DNA of 64,000 bases from Ktedonosporobacter rubrisoli (GTDB lineage: Bacteria; Chloroflexota; Ktedonobacteria; Ktedonobacterales; Ktedonobacteraceae), in assembly GCF_004208415.1 (NCBI RefSeq), contig NZ_CP035758.1, forward strand, positions 4,216,001 through 4,280,000, read 5' to 3'. Position 1 is the stretch's first letter, and every line of letters starts with the position of its first letter. Positions 17,587 to 26,902 of this stretch are shown here, piece by piece. The notes below the pieces were generated by a model. That model was given only the letters and a program-made list of their open reading frames with translations. It was not told where the DNA came from and made no database searches. Both the position numbers and the translations under genes were made by a program.

Positions 17587-18777
17587 ATGAGCAGGCCATC
17601 AACGCCTTTTATACGAGGTTTTGCATATAGTTTACTTGCGACCTTCGCGCTGGATCGTGTTTTAAAGCTAGCAGCGATCACACATTTTTTTCACAGTGAC
17701 ACACCTCAACCTTCCAGAATATGGCCCACAGTCACACTACTGCAGCCAATCACACGCGGGGCCAGCGGTCTGGCCAACAACCTACGCTCACGAACCCAGC
17801 TTGATTATCCCGGACACCTTGAACATCTCTTTATCTGCGATGTCCATGATGAGGTCTCGCAAAAGGCCTGCACTTCTCTCATGGCCGAATTGCCTGATCT
17901 TGATGCGCAACTTCTTCTGGTAGATGCTATCCAGGGGCCAATCGCCGCCAAGACAGAAAAGCTACTGGCCGCTCTACCCAGGGCCCGGGGCGAAATTCTT
18001 TGGTTCGTTGATGACGATATCGCCTTGCGTCCTGATGCGCTGCGGATAATGATTCCTTACCTCTTTCAGCCACAGGTAGGGGCAGTCTTTGGCCTGGCCT
18101 GCTATACCAATTGGCAAACCCTCTGGTCTAGCCTGATGAGCATCTTCGTCAATGCCAACGCGCTCTTGAGCTACATCCCTCTCACCTATCTCGCTGATCC
18201 CTTCACAATCACCGGGCATTGCTTTGCCTTGCGGCGCGAGATTTTTCAGCGGGCGGGCGGTTTAACAGCGATGGAAGAGCGCATAGACGACGATCACGAG
18301 TTGGCCCGTCGCGTACGCCATCTGGGCCTGCGCTGTGTGCAAACGCCTATGATCTACGATGTTAATAACGAGCTGTCTTCCCGTACGGCCTACACAAAGC
18401 AGATGAAGCGCTGGTTTATCTTTCCGCGCCAGGCCATGGCACCGTATCTGACTTTACGGGAGCAAGGCGTCACCCTCCTTGGCAGCATCACGCAGCTCAT
18501 CCCTGCCTTGCTGGCTCTCCTTGCCCTTTTCACCTGGAAGCGCCCTGCCTTCCAGGCCCTGATTACCAGCCTTGGCCTCTTTGGCGCAATCTATGCCCTT
18601 GGAGAAATATGCTACTTACAGCGTCGTACGCCAGCAAGCCGCTGGCCCCTCTTGCCTATCGTTGCCTTGCTTGCTCCCCTGCAGGTGCTTTGGTCTCTTG
18701 CAGCAAGCCCGGAGATAGAGTGGCGCGGGCAACGCTGGCGTATTCTGCGTGGCGGTAAAATGGAGGTTCTTTCATGA
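17587..18777 (+). CDS. Family 2/21 glycosyltransferase (ceramide glucosyltransferase-like)
   Basis: 396 aa. An N-terminal hydrophobic stretch (residues ~8-32), a GT-A domain with WFVDDDIALRPD (DxD) near residue 140, a second acidic motif RIDDDHELARRV, and KQMKRWFIFPRQ, the (Q/R)xxRW acceptor motif of processive GT2 and GT21 enzymes. The C-terminal ~100 aa carry two or three membrane helices. Expected to transfer a sugar to a lipid at the inner membrane face. Its stop overlaps the next start by 4 nt (ATGA). Confidence 0.82.
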   Translation: MSRPSTPFIRGFAYSLLATFALDRVLKLAAITHFFHSDTPQPSRIWPTVTLLQPITRGASGLANNLRSRTQLDYPGHLEHLFICDVHDEVSQKACTSLMAELPDLDAQLLLVDAIQGPIAAKTEKLLAALPRARGEILWFVDDDIALRPDALRIMIPYLFQPQVGAVFGLACYTNWQTLWSSLMSIFVNANALLSYIPLTYLADPFTITGHCFALRREIFQRAGGLTAMEERIDDDHELARRVRHLGLRCVQTPMIYDVNNELSSRTAYTKQMKRWFIFPRQAMAPYLTLREQGVTLLGSITQLIPALLALLALFTWKRPAFQALITSLGLFGAIYALGEICYLQRRTPASRWPLLPIVALLAPLQVLWSLAASPEIEWRGQRWRILRGGKMEVLS

Positions 18778-19973
18778 AGCGATTCCTGCAAGCTATCGGT
18801 TTGCTCATGTTAGCGGAGCGCATATGGAAATATAGCATGGTAACGCGCTTCTTCCGGCGCTCTGCACCCAGCTCCACTGCCTCACCCACATTAGTAAGTA
18901 TTATTCAGCCTGTCTTAAGCGGCGATCCTACTATGGCGTCCTGCCTTGAGCGCAGCCTGCAGCTTAAGAGCAGCTATCTTCTGGAATATATCTGGCTCAC
19001 CGATCGCGATGATGCGGCTGGGCAGGACATTTGTCAGAACTTGATGGCTCGCTATCCCAATCGCCCGGTACAGATGATCTCTTTACCGCCTCCCGTCGAG
19101 GGACAAAATCCCAAAACAGTCAAGCTGATCGCTGGGGCAAAAGTAGCCCGGGGCGAGATTCTCTGCGTTCTTGACGATGATACAATGCTGCCTGATCATG
19201 GGCTGGAGCTTTGTTTGCCCTATCTGGCTAAGCCAGGAGTTGGCCTGGCCTTTGGCTTACCCTATTATGTGAATTACTCGAATATGTGGTCGAGCATGGT
19301 TTCTGCCTTTGTGAACAGCAATAGCTTGCTCACCTACATTCCTTACACAATTTTGACCCAACCATTTACCGTTAATGGCATGTTTTACGCCATACGTCGC
19401 CAGGTTCTGACTGAAGTCGGTGGATTTGAGGCGATAGAGCATATGTTTGCCGACGATTTTGCTATTGCTCAACTTATGCGCTCGCACGGCTATCGGCTCG
19501 CCCAGTCCCCACTCTGCCATGGCATCAGTACTCAGGTTAAAGGGCCACGCCACTATCTTAGCTTGATTCAGCGCTGGTTTGTCCTGCCCCGCGAATCGCT
19601 CCTACGTCACGTGAGTAGGCGTGAGCGCTTGATTACCTATGCGCTGGGCCTGCTTCCCGCTCTCTACCCATTGCTCCTTATCATTACCCTCCTGTTGCGC
19701 CCCTCAAAAGCAAAGCTTGGCTATACACTGCTCTATTTTGGTGGCAATTTTGCGATATTCGCCTACTTCAACAAACGCTACTTGCAGAAGGCCACTCCCT
19801 GGCGCAAAGCCTGGTGGGTTCCTGTTATGCAGATCATTTTTCCTCTTCAGTTGCTTGTGGCCCTGTTCTCGCCTCAGCGCATCAACTGGCGAGGCAATAT
19901 CGTACAGGTAGAACGGGGAGGCAATTTTCATTACGTGAGCAGGCGCGGAAAAGAGCAGGCGGCAAGCTATTGA
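18774..19973 (+). CDS. Second family 2/21 glycosyltransferase, paralogue of the preceding gene
   Basis: 399 aa with the same architecture: one N-terminal hydrophobic segment, ILCVLDDDTMLPDHG, MFADDFAIAQLM, QRWFVLPRESLL (QxxRW class) and C-terminal membrane helices. Tandem paralogy and ATGA coupling suggest that the pair adds two sugars to the same lipid or forms a hetero-complex. The last 7 bp overlap tail-to-tail with the adenylate-forming gene on the other strand. Confidence 0.82.
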   Translation: MKRFLQAIGLLMLAERIWKYSMVTRFFRRSAPSSTASPTLVSIIQPVLSGDPTMASCLERSLQLKSSYLLEYIWLTDRDDAAGQDICQNLMARYPNRPVQMISLPPPVEGQNPKTVKLIAGAKVARGEILCVLDDDTMLPDHGLELCLPYLAKPGVGLAFGLPYYVNYSNMWSSMVSAFVNSNSLLTYIPYTILTQPFTVNGMFYAIRRQVLTEVGGFEAIEHMFADDFAIAQLMRSHGYRLAQSPLCHGISTQVKGPRHYLSLIQRWFVLPRESLLRHVSRRERLITYALGLLPALYPLLLIITLLLRPSKAKLGYTLLYFGGNFAIFAYFNKRYLQKATPWRKAWWVPVMQIIFPLQLLVALFSPQRINWRGNIVQVERGGNFHYVSRRGKEQAASY

Positions 19974-21289
19974 AGGCGCCGGACGCGCCTCAGCTTCTTT
20001 CCAGGCAGCGCAGGCGGCAAGCCAGGCTCAATCTCTACATCTGCCGAGCGGCACGCATACTGAGCAATGGTGGCGGCAACGCTTGCTCTGACCAATTGCG
20101 CCACACGCTCAAACGAGGCCCCTGGTTCTGTCTGCAAATAGATATGCAATTGTCCGTTGCGCTCCTGCACTACTTGATAGTCTGTTATATCTGGGCTGGC
20201 GAGCAGGATCATGCGCCGGATTGTGTCGGGGAAAAAGGGCCGAAGCTCTCCTGTGAGAGTCTCAAAATAGCAAATATCGTCGCTGCGCCCTTCTATGGCT
20301 CGAATCACGCGAAAACCCGAGCCGCAAACACATGGCGCAGGATCAAGCTCCAGCAGATCATTGAGACGATAGCGAATAATTGGCTGCGTCTTACGCCAGA
20401 GATCGGTAATGATGGGTTGCACCAGCCTGTCTTCGCTGCCTTCAAGCGCTTCAAACTGCAGCATCACGATGTCTTCCTGAATATGGAGCGCTCCCCGCTG
20501 ACAGCTCACGGCCAGCAGGCCCTCAGTGCATTGATAGATCTGCTGAACCCGAACAGAAAAAATAGTCTCGATAGCCTGCCGCGCGTGATCCTCTAACACT
20601 TCGGCAACCGAGATCAGCCGCTCAGGCATAATGCGAAGCTTATCTTTGCTGCGCTCACTTGCTAACATGCTTAGCAGCGATGGCGGCCCAACAACAATAT
20701 GGGGCTGAAAAGCATTGAGCCTGGCAACTGCCTCTTCTAGCGGGAACATGAGATCGAAGTAGCGAAACTGGATGAACGTTCCGCCGACTTGCTCATACAG
20801 GTTGCTGTTCGAGCGCAGAAAAAAGGCTACGTGCAAATGGTGCGGCCGCCAGCCATGCAGTACGCGTGCCAGAATCGTGCCCGCCCAGCCCGCCTGCTCT
20901 GCAGGGCTGACCAGAAACAGGCCGCGATGCCCCGATGTGCCAGAAGATAATCCCACGGTGAGGTCATTGAGCAAAGGGGCGAAATCGCGGCTTTGTTCGG
21001 CGCGTAAAGCTACCTCCATCGCCACATCGCGTTTGATCCCACGCGTGGTAAATGTATCAAAGTGTGCCATCATCAAGCGCTTATCTACGGTTGGTAAAGT
21101 CCGCCAGGAGCCGGGATCATGGTTTGCCCAGTGGTTACGATAAAAGGGCGAGTGCTGTAGGGCATAGGCTACGATCTGTTGCGCCCTGCGTTCCTGATAG
21201 CGCTCCAAGGCAGGACCGCGCAGATGCTGCCAGTTCCACCGCGCGCTGAGGAAATGTCGAGCCATAAGGGGAAGGTCAGTTATCTTCAT
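19967..21289 (-). CDS. Adenylate-forming enzyme (F390 synthetase-related / CapK-PaaK-like)
   Basis: About 440 aa. The P-loop LTVGLSSGTSGHRGLFLVS and the hinge region YRLNDLLELDPAPCVCGSGFRVIRAIEGRSDDI match the phenylacetate-CoA ligase / CapK branch of the ANL superfamily. The start at 21289 (MKITDLPLMARHF) is preferred to the longer frame at 21373 because it gives the family's normal beginning; it lies 14 nt inside the preceding MBL gene. Last gene of a four-gene minus-strand operon. Expected to activate a carboxylate as an acyl-adenylate; substrate unknown. Confidence 0.78.
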   Translation of the reverse strand: MKITDLPLMARHFLSARWNWQHLRGPALERYQERRAQQIVAYALQHSPFYRNHWANHDPGSWRTLPTVDKRLMMAHFDTFTTRGIKRDVAMEVALRAEQSRDFAPLLNDLTVGLSSGTSGHRGLFLVSPAEQAGWAGTILARVLHGWRPHHLHVAFFLRSNSNLYEQVGGTFIQFRYFDLMFPLEEAVARLNAFQPHIVVGPPSLLSMLASERSKDKLRIMPERLISVAEVLEDHARQAIETIFSVRVQQIYQCTEGLLAVSCQRGALHIQEDIVMLQFEALEGSEDRLVQPIITDLWRKTQPIIRYRLNDLLELDPAPCVCGSGFRVIRAIEGRSDDICYFETLTGELRPFFPDTIRRMILLASPDITDYQVVQERNGQLHIYLQTEPGASFERVAQLVRASVAATIAQYACRSADVEIEPGLPPALPGKKLRRVRRLQ

Positions 21290-22121
21290 AGGACAATTCC
21301 ACTTCCTGTCTAAAGGCTTCGGGGCAATGGCTGGGAATGATGACAACATCGGTCTGAGCCTGGGCGAAATCATGCAGATGCTGAATAGTATTGCGAATGG
21401 CCCGGGGATCGTCTACAAAAAAGTTAGTAAGGCGCGATGGTGGTCGGCATTCATAAATCGAGCGCCGCAGCCAGCAACTATCGGCGGCAAATAAGAGCTG
21501 ACCGCGCTGTGTCTGCGCCAGCAGACCAAGTTGGCCACGAGCATGGCCCGGCAACGAGACCAGGCGGAGCGATCCGTCGCAAAAAAGATCATACGTTGGA
21601 CCAAGCGAAGCCAGGTTGGGACCGTTAAACTCTGGTAAAAGCGTAGCGCGTTCCGCAAAGTCTGTGGGCAAGAGAGCCGGGATAAAGGCCCGCCTTAGCG
21701 CATTTATTCCCCGGCGCGTAGCCACATCGGCGTAAGCGTTCCCGGAGGCAATTAGCTCGGCCTGGGGAAAATCGCGCAGGCCAGCCAGGTGGTCGGCATG
21801 AAAATGCGAGATAATGATGCGTCGGATATCGCTTGGCTTAAGTTGCCAACGGGCCAGCTGGGCCGCCACGCTGAGCCGGGGTTGGATATATAAGGGAGTT
21901 GCGCGACGATAGAGCGAAAAAGGAAGTGTCTGCGTTGCTTCGAGCATTCGCGGGGCATAGCCAGTATCCCACAGCATCCAGCCGTGTTCCTGATGCTTTA
22001 ACAAGGCGACAAGAGAGTGGCAAGCGACCTTACGCCTCTGCCCTCCCTGAATCATATGATGCTCCCAGGCCAGGCAATACCCGGTATCCAGGATATGACA
22101 CTCTAACGTTACCTGACTCAT
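21276..22121 (-). CDS. MBL-fold metallo-hydrolase
   Basis: 281 aa. Zinc motif HFHADH at residues 106-111, further ligands in LPGHARGQ and AADSC, and a C-terminal IPSHCPE. This is the AHL-lactonase/quorum-quencher-like layout. Start overlaps the preceding reductase stop (ATGA at 22118-22121), implying translational coupling. Within the operon it may hydrolyse a thioester or lactone intermediate (inference). Confidence 0.83.
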   Translation of the reverse strand: MSQVTLECHILDTGYCLAWEHHMIQGGQRRKVACHSLVALLKHQEHGWMLWDTGYAPRMLEATQTLPFSLYRRATPLYIQPRLSVAAQLARWQLKPSDIRRIIISHFHADHLAGLRDFPQAELIASGNAYADVATRRGINALRRAFIPALLPTDFAERATLLPEFNGPNLASLGPTYDLFCDGSLRLVSLPGHARGQLGLLAQTQRGQLLFAADSCWLRRSIYECRPPSRLTNFFVDDPRAIRNTIQHLHDFAQAQTDVVIIPSHCPEAFRQEVELSYEDN

Positions 22122-23095
22122 ATCTCAGCTCGCAATTTCTCAAGCGTCAGCTCAATACCCTCGGCAACCGAGACCCCTGGAATATAGCCAAGATCGCGCT
22201 GGGCCGCACTAATATCATATGTCTGTGTCCTGGCCAGAATCGAGGCCGAGTAGCGGGTCAGCAGCGGCTCACTGCCGCTTATAGCTGCTCTGGCTTCCAT
22301 AAGTGTAGCGGCCGCCAGGGCTACGGAAAGAGGCACACGTCTCAGTTTTGTAGGCAAGCCAAGCTGTCCCAACACATATCCAATTACCTCCCACAAGGAA
22401 ACATGTTCTCCATTCGTGATCGTATAGGTCTTCCCTACGGCAGCGTTGGCTTCCAGAGCCAGTAGCAGGGCCTTGACGACATTCTCCACATAGGTGAGAT
22501 CAACGAGATTATGTCCATTGCCAATCTGGGGCAAACGCCTGAGCCTGGCGGCCGCAATCAATTGTGGCAGAAGTACACGATCGCCCGGCCCAAATATCGC
22601 CTTGGGCCGCACAACTACAGTTTGCAGGCTTGCTGGTGCTCCCTTCACCAGATCTTCCCCCAACTTTTTGGTCAACGAATAGACAGATGTGAAACGGCGT
22701 GGATAGGGAACCTGTTCCGTAGCATTAAATTGATCCCGTCCGTCATAGACCACACTTGGCGAAGATACATATATCAAACGCTGCACACCATGTTCAAGGC
22801 AGCCCGCGACCACCGCGCGTGTACCTTCCACGTTGGTAGCAAAAAAGTCAGATCGCTTGCCCCAGGCGGCCGAGAGCGCCCCAACATGATACACGGCATC
22901 CATCCCCTTACAAATAGCACATACAGTCGGCGCATCTCGTAAATCTGCCTCACAAGGAATTGCCCCAGCGGCAATCAGCACTTCTACAGGCGCAAAATGG
23001 CGGCCAGAAAGATAGACTTGATGACCACGTGTTAGCAATGCTCGCGCTAGATGCTGCCCCAGAAAGCCTGTAGCGCCAGTCACAAGAATTCTCAT
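22118..23095 (-). CDS. Extended-SDR NAD(P)-dependent reductase (3-beta-HSD / OleD-like)
   Basis: 325 aa. Rossmann motif TGATGFLGQHLARAL at residues 7-21, YVSSPSVVYDGRD, and catalytic YSLTKKLGE. The sequence is of the NAD-dependent epimerase/3-beta-hydroxysteroid dehydrogenase type that includes OleD, which reduces the 2-alkyl-3-keto acid made by OleA. 15 bp behind the KAS III-like gene. A sugar epimerase is the alternative, but the position next to a condensing enzyme favours an acyl substrate. Confidence 0.8.
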   Translation of the reverse strand: MRILVTGATGFLGQHLARALLTRGHQVYLSGRHFAPVEVLIAAGAIPCEADLRDAPTVCAICKGMDAVYHVGALSAAWGKRSDFFATNVEGTRAVVAGCLEHGVQRLIYVSSPSVVYDGRDQFNATEQVPYPRRFTSVYSLTKKLGEDLVKGAPASLQTVVVRPKAIFGPGDRVLLPQLIAAARLRRLPQIGNGHNLVDLTYVENVVKALLLALEANAAVGKTYTITNGEHVSLWEVIGYVLGQLGLPTKLRRVPLSVALAAATLMEARAAISGSEPLLTRYSASILARTQTYDISAAQRDLGYIPGVSVAEGIELTLEKLRAEI

Positions 23096-23110
23096 TGGTA
23101 TCTCTAACTG

Positions 23111-24100
23111 CTAGAATGTAAGCGCCAGCGCTCCCAAGGTCAGGCCAGCGCCAGTACCGACGAAAAGGACGCGATCTCCCCGCACAATCTGGCCGCACCC
23201 AACGGCTTCTGCAAAAGCAAGGGGCAGTGAGGCCGCTACACAATTGCCGCGCAAAGCTAGATTGAAGATAACCTGCTCGCCTGTAAAGCCCAGGCGCTTT
23301 GTCAATACGTCAAGAGCATGACGGCTTGCCTGGTGCGGAACAACGATATCAATCTGGCTCTGTGTCCAGGTAAACCCTGAAAAAAAGCGCTCAAGAAAAG
23401 GTCCGATAAGCCGGGCGCCTTGCTTGAAAATGGCTGGGCCATTCATATAGAACAGGTTCATTTCGGGAGTTGTGGCGGGATCATTGGGATGATGCCGTGA
23501 ACCACCACCTCGAATAGCTGTAAGATCGGCGCCTTCGCTATAGGTCTCAAATAGGGCATGCCAGAGCACGCTCTGCTCATCTGGCTGACTGCGCGTAATA
23601 ATCGCCGCGGCAGCGGCGTCGCCAAACAATACAGCGCTCTCCCGCTCTTGAGGATTTAAAGAGTTCGATACTAGCTCACTACTGCAGAGCAAGACGGTCC
23701 GATAGGTGCCAGCGGCAACAAGATGAGCCATTGTATGCAATGCTACCAGGAAGCTCATGCAGGTCGCATTAAAATCAAAACAGGCACTGGCTCCTTGCGG
23801 AGCGTTGAGTTCTCTTTGCAGCAATGCCGCTGTACAGGGGATTGCCTGTTGGGGAGCAGTTGAGGCCATAACAATTGCATCAAGGTCTTCGATGCTCAGG
23901 CCAGCATGCTCAAGCGCCATCCGCGCGGCCGCAGCGCCCATACTCACTGTTGTTTCATCGGTTACATAGCGTCTCTCCCGCACACCTGTGACGCGCTCAA
24001 TCCAGCCGGCGGGGATGCCAAGGCGCGCTTCGAGATCGACATTGGTGACTCGCTGGGATGGCAAATACCATCCTAGACCCGCAATTTTTACTGGAAGCAT
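23111..24100 (-). CDS. KAS III-like condensing enzyme (FabH/OleA family)
   Basis: 329 aa thiolase-fold enzyme. Catalytic Cys114 lies in DFNATCMSFLVALH, the histidine in VVPHQASRHALDVL and the asparagine in LRGNCVAASLPLAF, so the C-H-N triad is intact. Start at 24100 (MLPVKIAGLGWYLPS) follows GCAGGAAAA; an 11-residue longer frame exists. Head of a tight four-gene operon, divergent from the sigma factor gene. It is expected to join acyl-CoA or acyl-ACP chains; a role in housekeeping fatty-acid initiation is less likely because no fab genes are near. Confidence 0.85.
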   Translation of the reverse strand: MLPVKIAGLGWYLPSQRVTNVDLEARLGIPAGWIERVTGVRERRYVTDETTVSMGAAAARMALEHAGLSIEDLDAIVMASTAPQQAIPCTAALLQRELNAPQGASACFDFNATCMSFLVALHTMAHLVAAGTYRTVLLCSSELVSNSLNPQERESAVLFGDAAAAAIITRSQPDEQSVLWHALFETYSEGADLTAIRGGGSRHHPNDPATTPEMNLFYMNGPAIFKQGARLIGPFLERFFSGFTWTQSQIDIVVPHQASRHALDVLTKRLGFTGEQVIFNLALRGNCVAASLPLAFAEAVGCGQIVRGDRVLFVGTGAGLTLGALALTF

Positions 24101-24410
24101 AGATTTTCCTGCTCTACTTGTTGAGTTACCCACATTGCAGATCAGAATATATGCTCCAATAACTTATTGTCAACCCCAGGATATCCTTCTCATTCTTTCA
24201 GAACACTGCGAAAGTATGTAAAAATTTGCGCTATTCCTCCCGATCCATTACCCTGGTTGATGCTATACAAGGACCTTCAATCGACTTTTGTCACACATCC
24301 CACAATTCAGCGTCTCTCTTACAAAAGGTTTTTACGCTCTGTGACTCTGGCTTGACGAACTCTATTGCAGTTCGCCACGCCAAAAAAAACACATATAAAG
24401 GGATTCTTAT

Positions 24411-24953
24411 ATGCAAGAAGAGGATGGATCTTTTACTGAGGATTACAGTAAGATCTTCAGTCGCTTTAGCCCTGTCATTTTTTCCTATCTACTCCTGCAT
24501 GCATCCTCGCGTGAAGAGGCCGAAGACCTGACAATTGAGGTCTTTACCTCAGCACTAGAACATGAAGCTCTACTTACCTGGAGCGAGCCCAGACAGTTAG
24601 CCTGGCTCAAGCGCGTTGCCTATACCAGGCTGGTGGACACCTATCGGCGCAGCAAGCGTCGTCCAACTATAGCGCTAGATCAGATGGCTCCTACCGTCCT
24701 CACTGAGCATGATCCGGAGTCTCTAGCGCTACTTAGTGAAGATTATGCTCAACTCCGCAGCTATATTCAACAACTAACCTTGGATCAGCAACAACTGCTA
24801 CGTCTGCGCTACGGCAACGAGCTACATACTGCAGAAATAGCTACAATGCTCAACAAGAGCGATCAGTCCATACGCCAGATGCTCTCGCGTACTATCAATT
24901 TGCTCAGGACTATGTACAATACTCACCCCGCTAGAAAAGGAGGGAATATATGA
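24411..24953 (+). CDS. ECF-type RNA polymerase sigma factor
   Basis: 180 aa. Region 2 is FSPVIFSYLLLHASSREEAEDLTIEVFTSAL, with region 2.4 LAWLKRVAYTRLVDTYRRSKRR. Region 4 is LTLDQQQLLRLRYGNELHTAEIATMLNKSDQSIRQMLSRTINLLR. No C-terminal extension. It overlaps the next gene by 4 nt (ATGA at 24950), the usual arrangement of an ECF factor with its anti-sigma or sensor. Confidence 0.88.
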   Translation: MQEEDGSFTEDYSKIFSRFSPVIFSYLLLHASSREEAEDLTIEVFTSALEHEALLTWSEPRQLAWLKRVAYTRLVDTYRRSKRRPTIALDQMAPTVLTEHDPESLALLSEDYAQLRSYIQQLTLDQQQLLRLRYGNELHTAEIATMLNKSDQSIRQMLSRTINLLRTMYNTHPARKGGNI

Positions 24954-26431
24954 AATTCAACCCTCTGCCAGAGGAAGATGATTCCTCCCAGCTCATCGAT
25001 CAATTAAAGGAGATTTATAAAATGAAAGCCGAGGATAGAGAATCATTGGCACGCATCGAGGCTCAAGTCGCAGCTCATATCAAAAGCCGCCAGAGGGAGA
25101 ATATACATTTGTCTCAACAGCTCTCCTACGATCAGCAGGTTTCCAACCTTGAGCAAGTTTCACACCGCGGGCATTCGGAGCGGATAGATCGTCTGGGAGA
25201 GAAGGGGGAACGTCATCAAGTACGTCCAAAAACAATCTGGCTACAGCGCTTGAACTTGAGTGTTGCTATTATCGTTGTTATACTGATTAGCGGTAGTGCC
25301 GTTGCTATCTTTAGCCTGATGCAGCACAGAAACACCGCCAATCCTCCCGCTGCTGTCTCGACTACTCATACGGCTTCTATGCCCCAAACTACAGAAAAAA
25401 TTCGGCAACCTATCTACCTCACATCAGGACTCAGGTTAGCGATGATCTCTGACGAGGTAAGCTGGGTAGTTGGTTCAGAAGCGCACGCAAATAATTGGAG
25501 CGAACTCGTACGCACAACTGACGGTGGCAAAACATGGAAGCAGGTGAAGATACCGGAAGGCTCTTCAGCTCTTGGCTATACAGTCGTCATCGACGAGGTG
25601 ACTGCGCTTGTACCTGTGGGCGATATTCTTTCAAATAAATACTTGATTACCTTCGATGGGGGAACAAGCTGGCAACATTTCGATTTGCCAGTCGCAAAGC
25701 CGGGCCTTGAAAAAGACGCAGAGCCTAATCTCATCACATTCCTTGATCACTCTCAAGCATGGATAATCGAGCCAGGAGGGGCCGGCTCAGCCGAACAAAA
25801 AGTCCTCTTTCATACTACCGATGCTGGCAAGAGCTGGCAAAAGGTAGCAAACCTGTCTATGAATGGCAGCATTTTCGGCTTTGTCTTCACCGATCCACAG
25901 GCAGGCTGGCTCATAGCAGAAGGCTATGGTAATGGCAGTGCGCTCTATGCTACCCACGATGGAGGCAAGACCTGGCAGCAGCAAGCTCTTCCTGCACCTC
26001 CAACAGGCAGCAAAACCCCGAATATGTTACGCAACCTGACCTTCACCAGTAATCGCACAGGTTACGTCTTCTTTATAGCAGGGCAAGATACTGCATCAAA
26101 TGTCTATCTATACATGACACAAGATGGAGGGCGCTCCTGGCAGATACGAGGTAAAGCATTGCCATTTGATAGTGGCTTTAGCAAAGTGCTGGACCCTTCT
26201 CACATATCAGCAAGTTCTCTTGACACCAAAACGCAGCTATTCGGTGCAGCGTTGCTCACCCTCAGCAATAATCAATGGACAAAAAAGATTCTCAAGTCTG
26301 AGGTCGAGGATTTTGCTTTTGTTTCGGCCCAGGTGGGCTTCGCTCTCACTAAGCCACAAAATCAGCCCCTGGACTGGTATAAGACTAGCGATGGCGGCAA
26401 GACATGGGTAAAGGTAGGAACATTACCATAA
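24950..26431 (+). CDS. Membrane protein with extracellular BNR/YCF48-type propeller; candidate anti-sigma sensor
   Basis: 493 aa. Residues 1-98 are a charged cytoplasmic segment without the canonical zinc anti-sigma motif. Residues ~100-122 are one transmembrane helix (LSVAIIVVILISGSAVAIFSLM). The remaining ~370 aa carry repeated T(T/H/Q/S)DGGKTW motifs (TTDGGKTWKQV, TTDAGKSWQKV, THDGGKTWQQQ, TQDGGRSWQIR, TSDGGKTWVKV), diagnostic of BNR/Asp-box propellers related to YCF48/HCF136. Coupling to the sigma gene suggests that the cytoplasmic part holds the sigma factor and the propeller senses an envelope signal (inference). Confidence 0.8.
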   Translation: MKFNPLPEEDDSSQLIDQLKEIYKMKAEDRESLARIEAQVAAHIKSRQRENIHLSQQLSYDQQVSNLEQVSHRGHSERIDRLGEKGERHQVRPKTIWLQRLNLSVAIIVVILISGSAVAIFSLMQHRNTANPPAAVSTTHTASMPQTTEKIRQPIYLTSGLRLAMISDEVSWVVGSEAHANNWSELVRTTDGGKTWKQVKIPEGSSALGYTVVIDEVTALVPVGDILSNKYLITFDGGTSWQHFDLPVAKPGLEKDAEPNLITFLDHSQAWIIEPGGAGSAEQKVLFHTTDAGKSWQKVANLSMNGSIFGFVFTDPQAGWLIAEGYGNGSALYATHDGGKTWQQQALPAPPTGSKTPNMLRNLTFTSNRTGYVFFIAGQDTASNVYLYMTQDGGRSWQIRGKALPFDSGFSKVLDPSHISASSLDTKTQLFGAALLTLSNNQWTKKILKSEVEDFAFVSAQVGFALTKPQNQPLDWYKTSDGGKTWVKVGTLP

Positions 26432-26518
26432 TGAAGCTCTGATTCCTCTCAAAGTGGACATGCTAAAACCATCTGGGCATATGAAATCTATGCCTCATGC
26501 TTGTATGACATATCCCGT

Positions 26519-26557
26519 CAGGCCTTGCTTTTTAGTCCCACATTGGAGCAAGGCCTG
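26519..26557. terminator. Bidirectional terminator
   Basis: CAGGCCTTGC (26519-26528) pairs perfectly with GCAAGGCCTG (26548-26557), between the sensor gene and the convergent 80-aa gene; a TTTTT run sits inside the loop. Confidence 0.65.
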
Positions 26558-26574
26558 AGTTGTGAAGATAGGGA

Positions 26575-26817
26575 TCAACCAATTATTTTTTCAATCTGTG
26601 CATTGAGCAAGCCATTAAGATCTTCAGGAGATGATGGGTAAGGAGTGCCGGCATTCTCTAAACCGCGCACACTCTGGAGCAAAAACGTGGGGTGAACAGC
26701 CTGGGGTCCGCCATTCTTTTCAAGATGCTCCTGCAATCGATCAAAGAAAGCCGCCCAGTTGTGTTCAGGCGTAGCATTCCATAGTTCTTGAGAGAGTTGC
26801 GTAGGGACATATTGCAT
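26575..26817 (-). CDS. Hypothetical small protein (80 aa)
   Basis: Reads MQYVPTQLSQELWNATPEHN and continues with an AAFFDRLQEHLEKNGG helix. No domain recognised; soluble, mildly acidic. Support comes from an excellent AAGGAGG site 9 nt upstream and a shared terminator downstream. Confidence 0.6.
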   Translation of the reverse strand: MQYVPTQLSQELWNATPEHNWAAFFDRLQEHLEKNGGPQAVHPTFLLQSVRGLENAGTPYPSSPEDLNGLLNAQIEKIIG

Positions 26818-26902
26818 CTTTCAGTTTGCCTCCTTCGATAGAAGATTTTTCTCACCTTAACTTGATACACAGGAGAATACGCTAAGCACTCACAAAAAGT
26901 GA

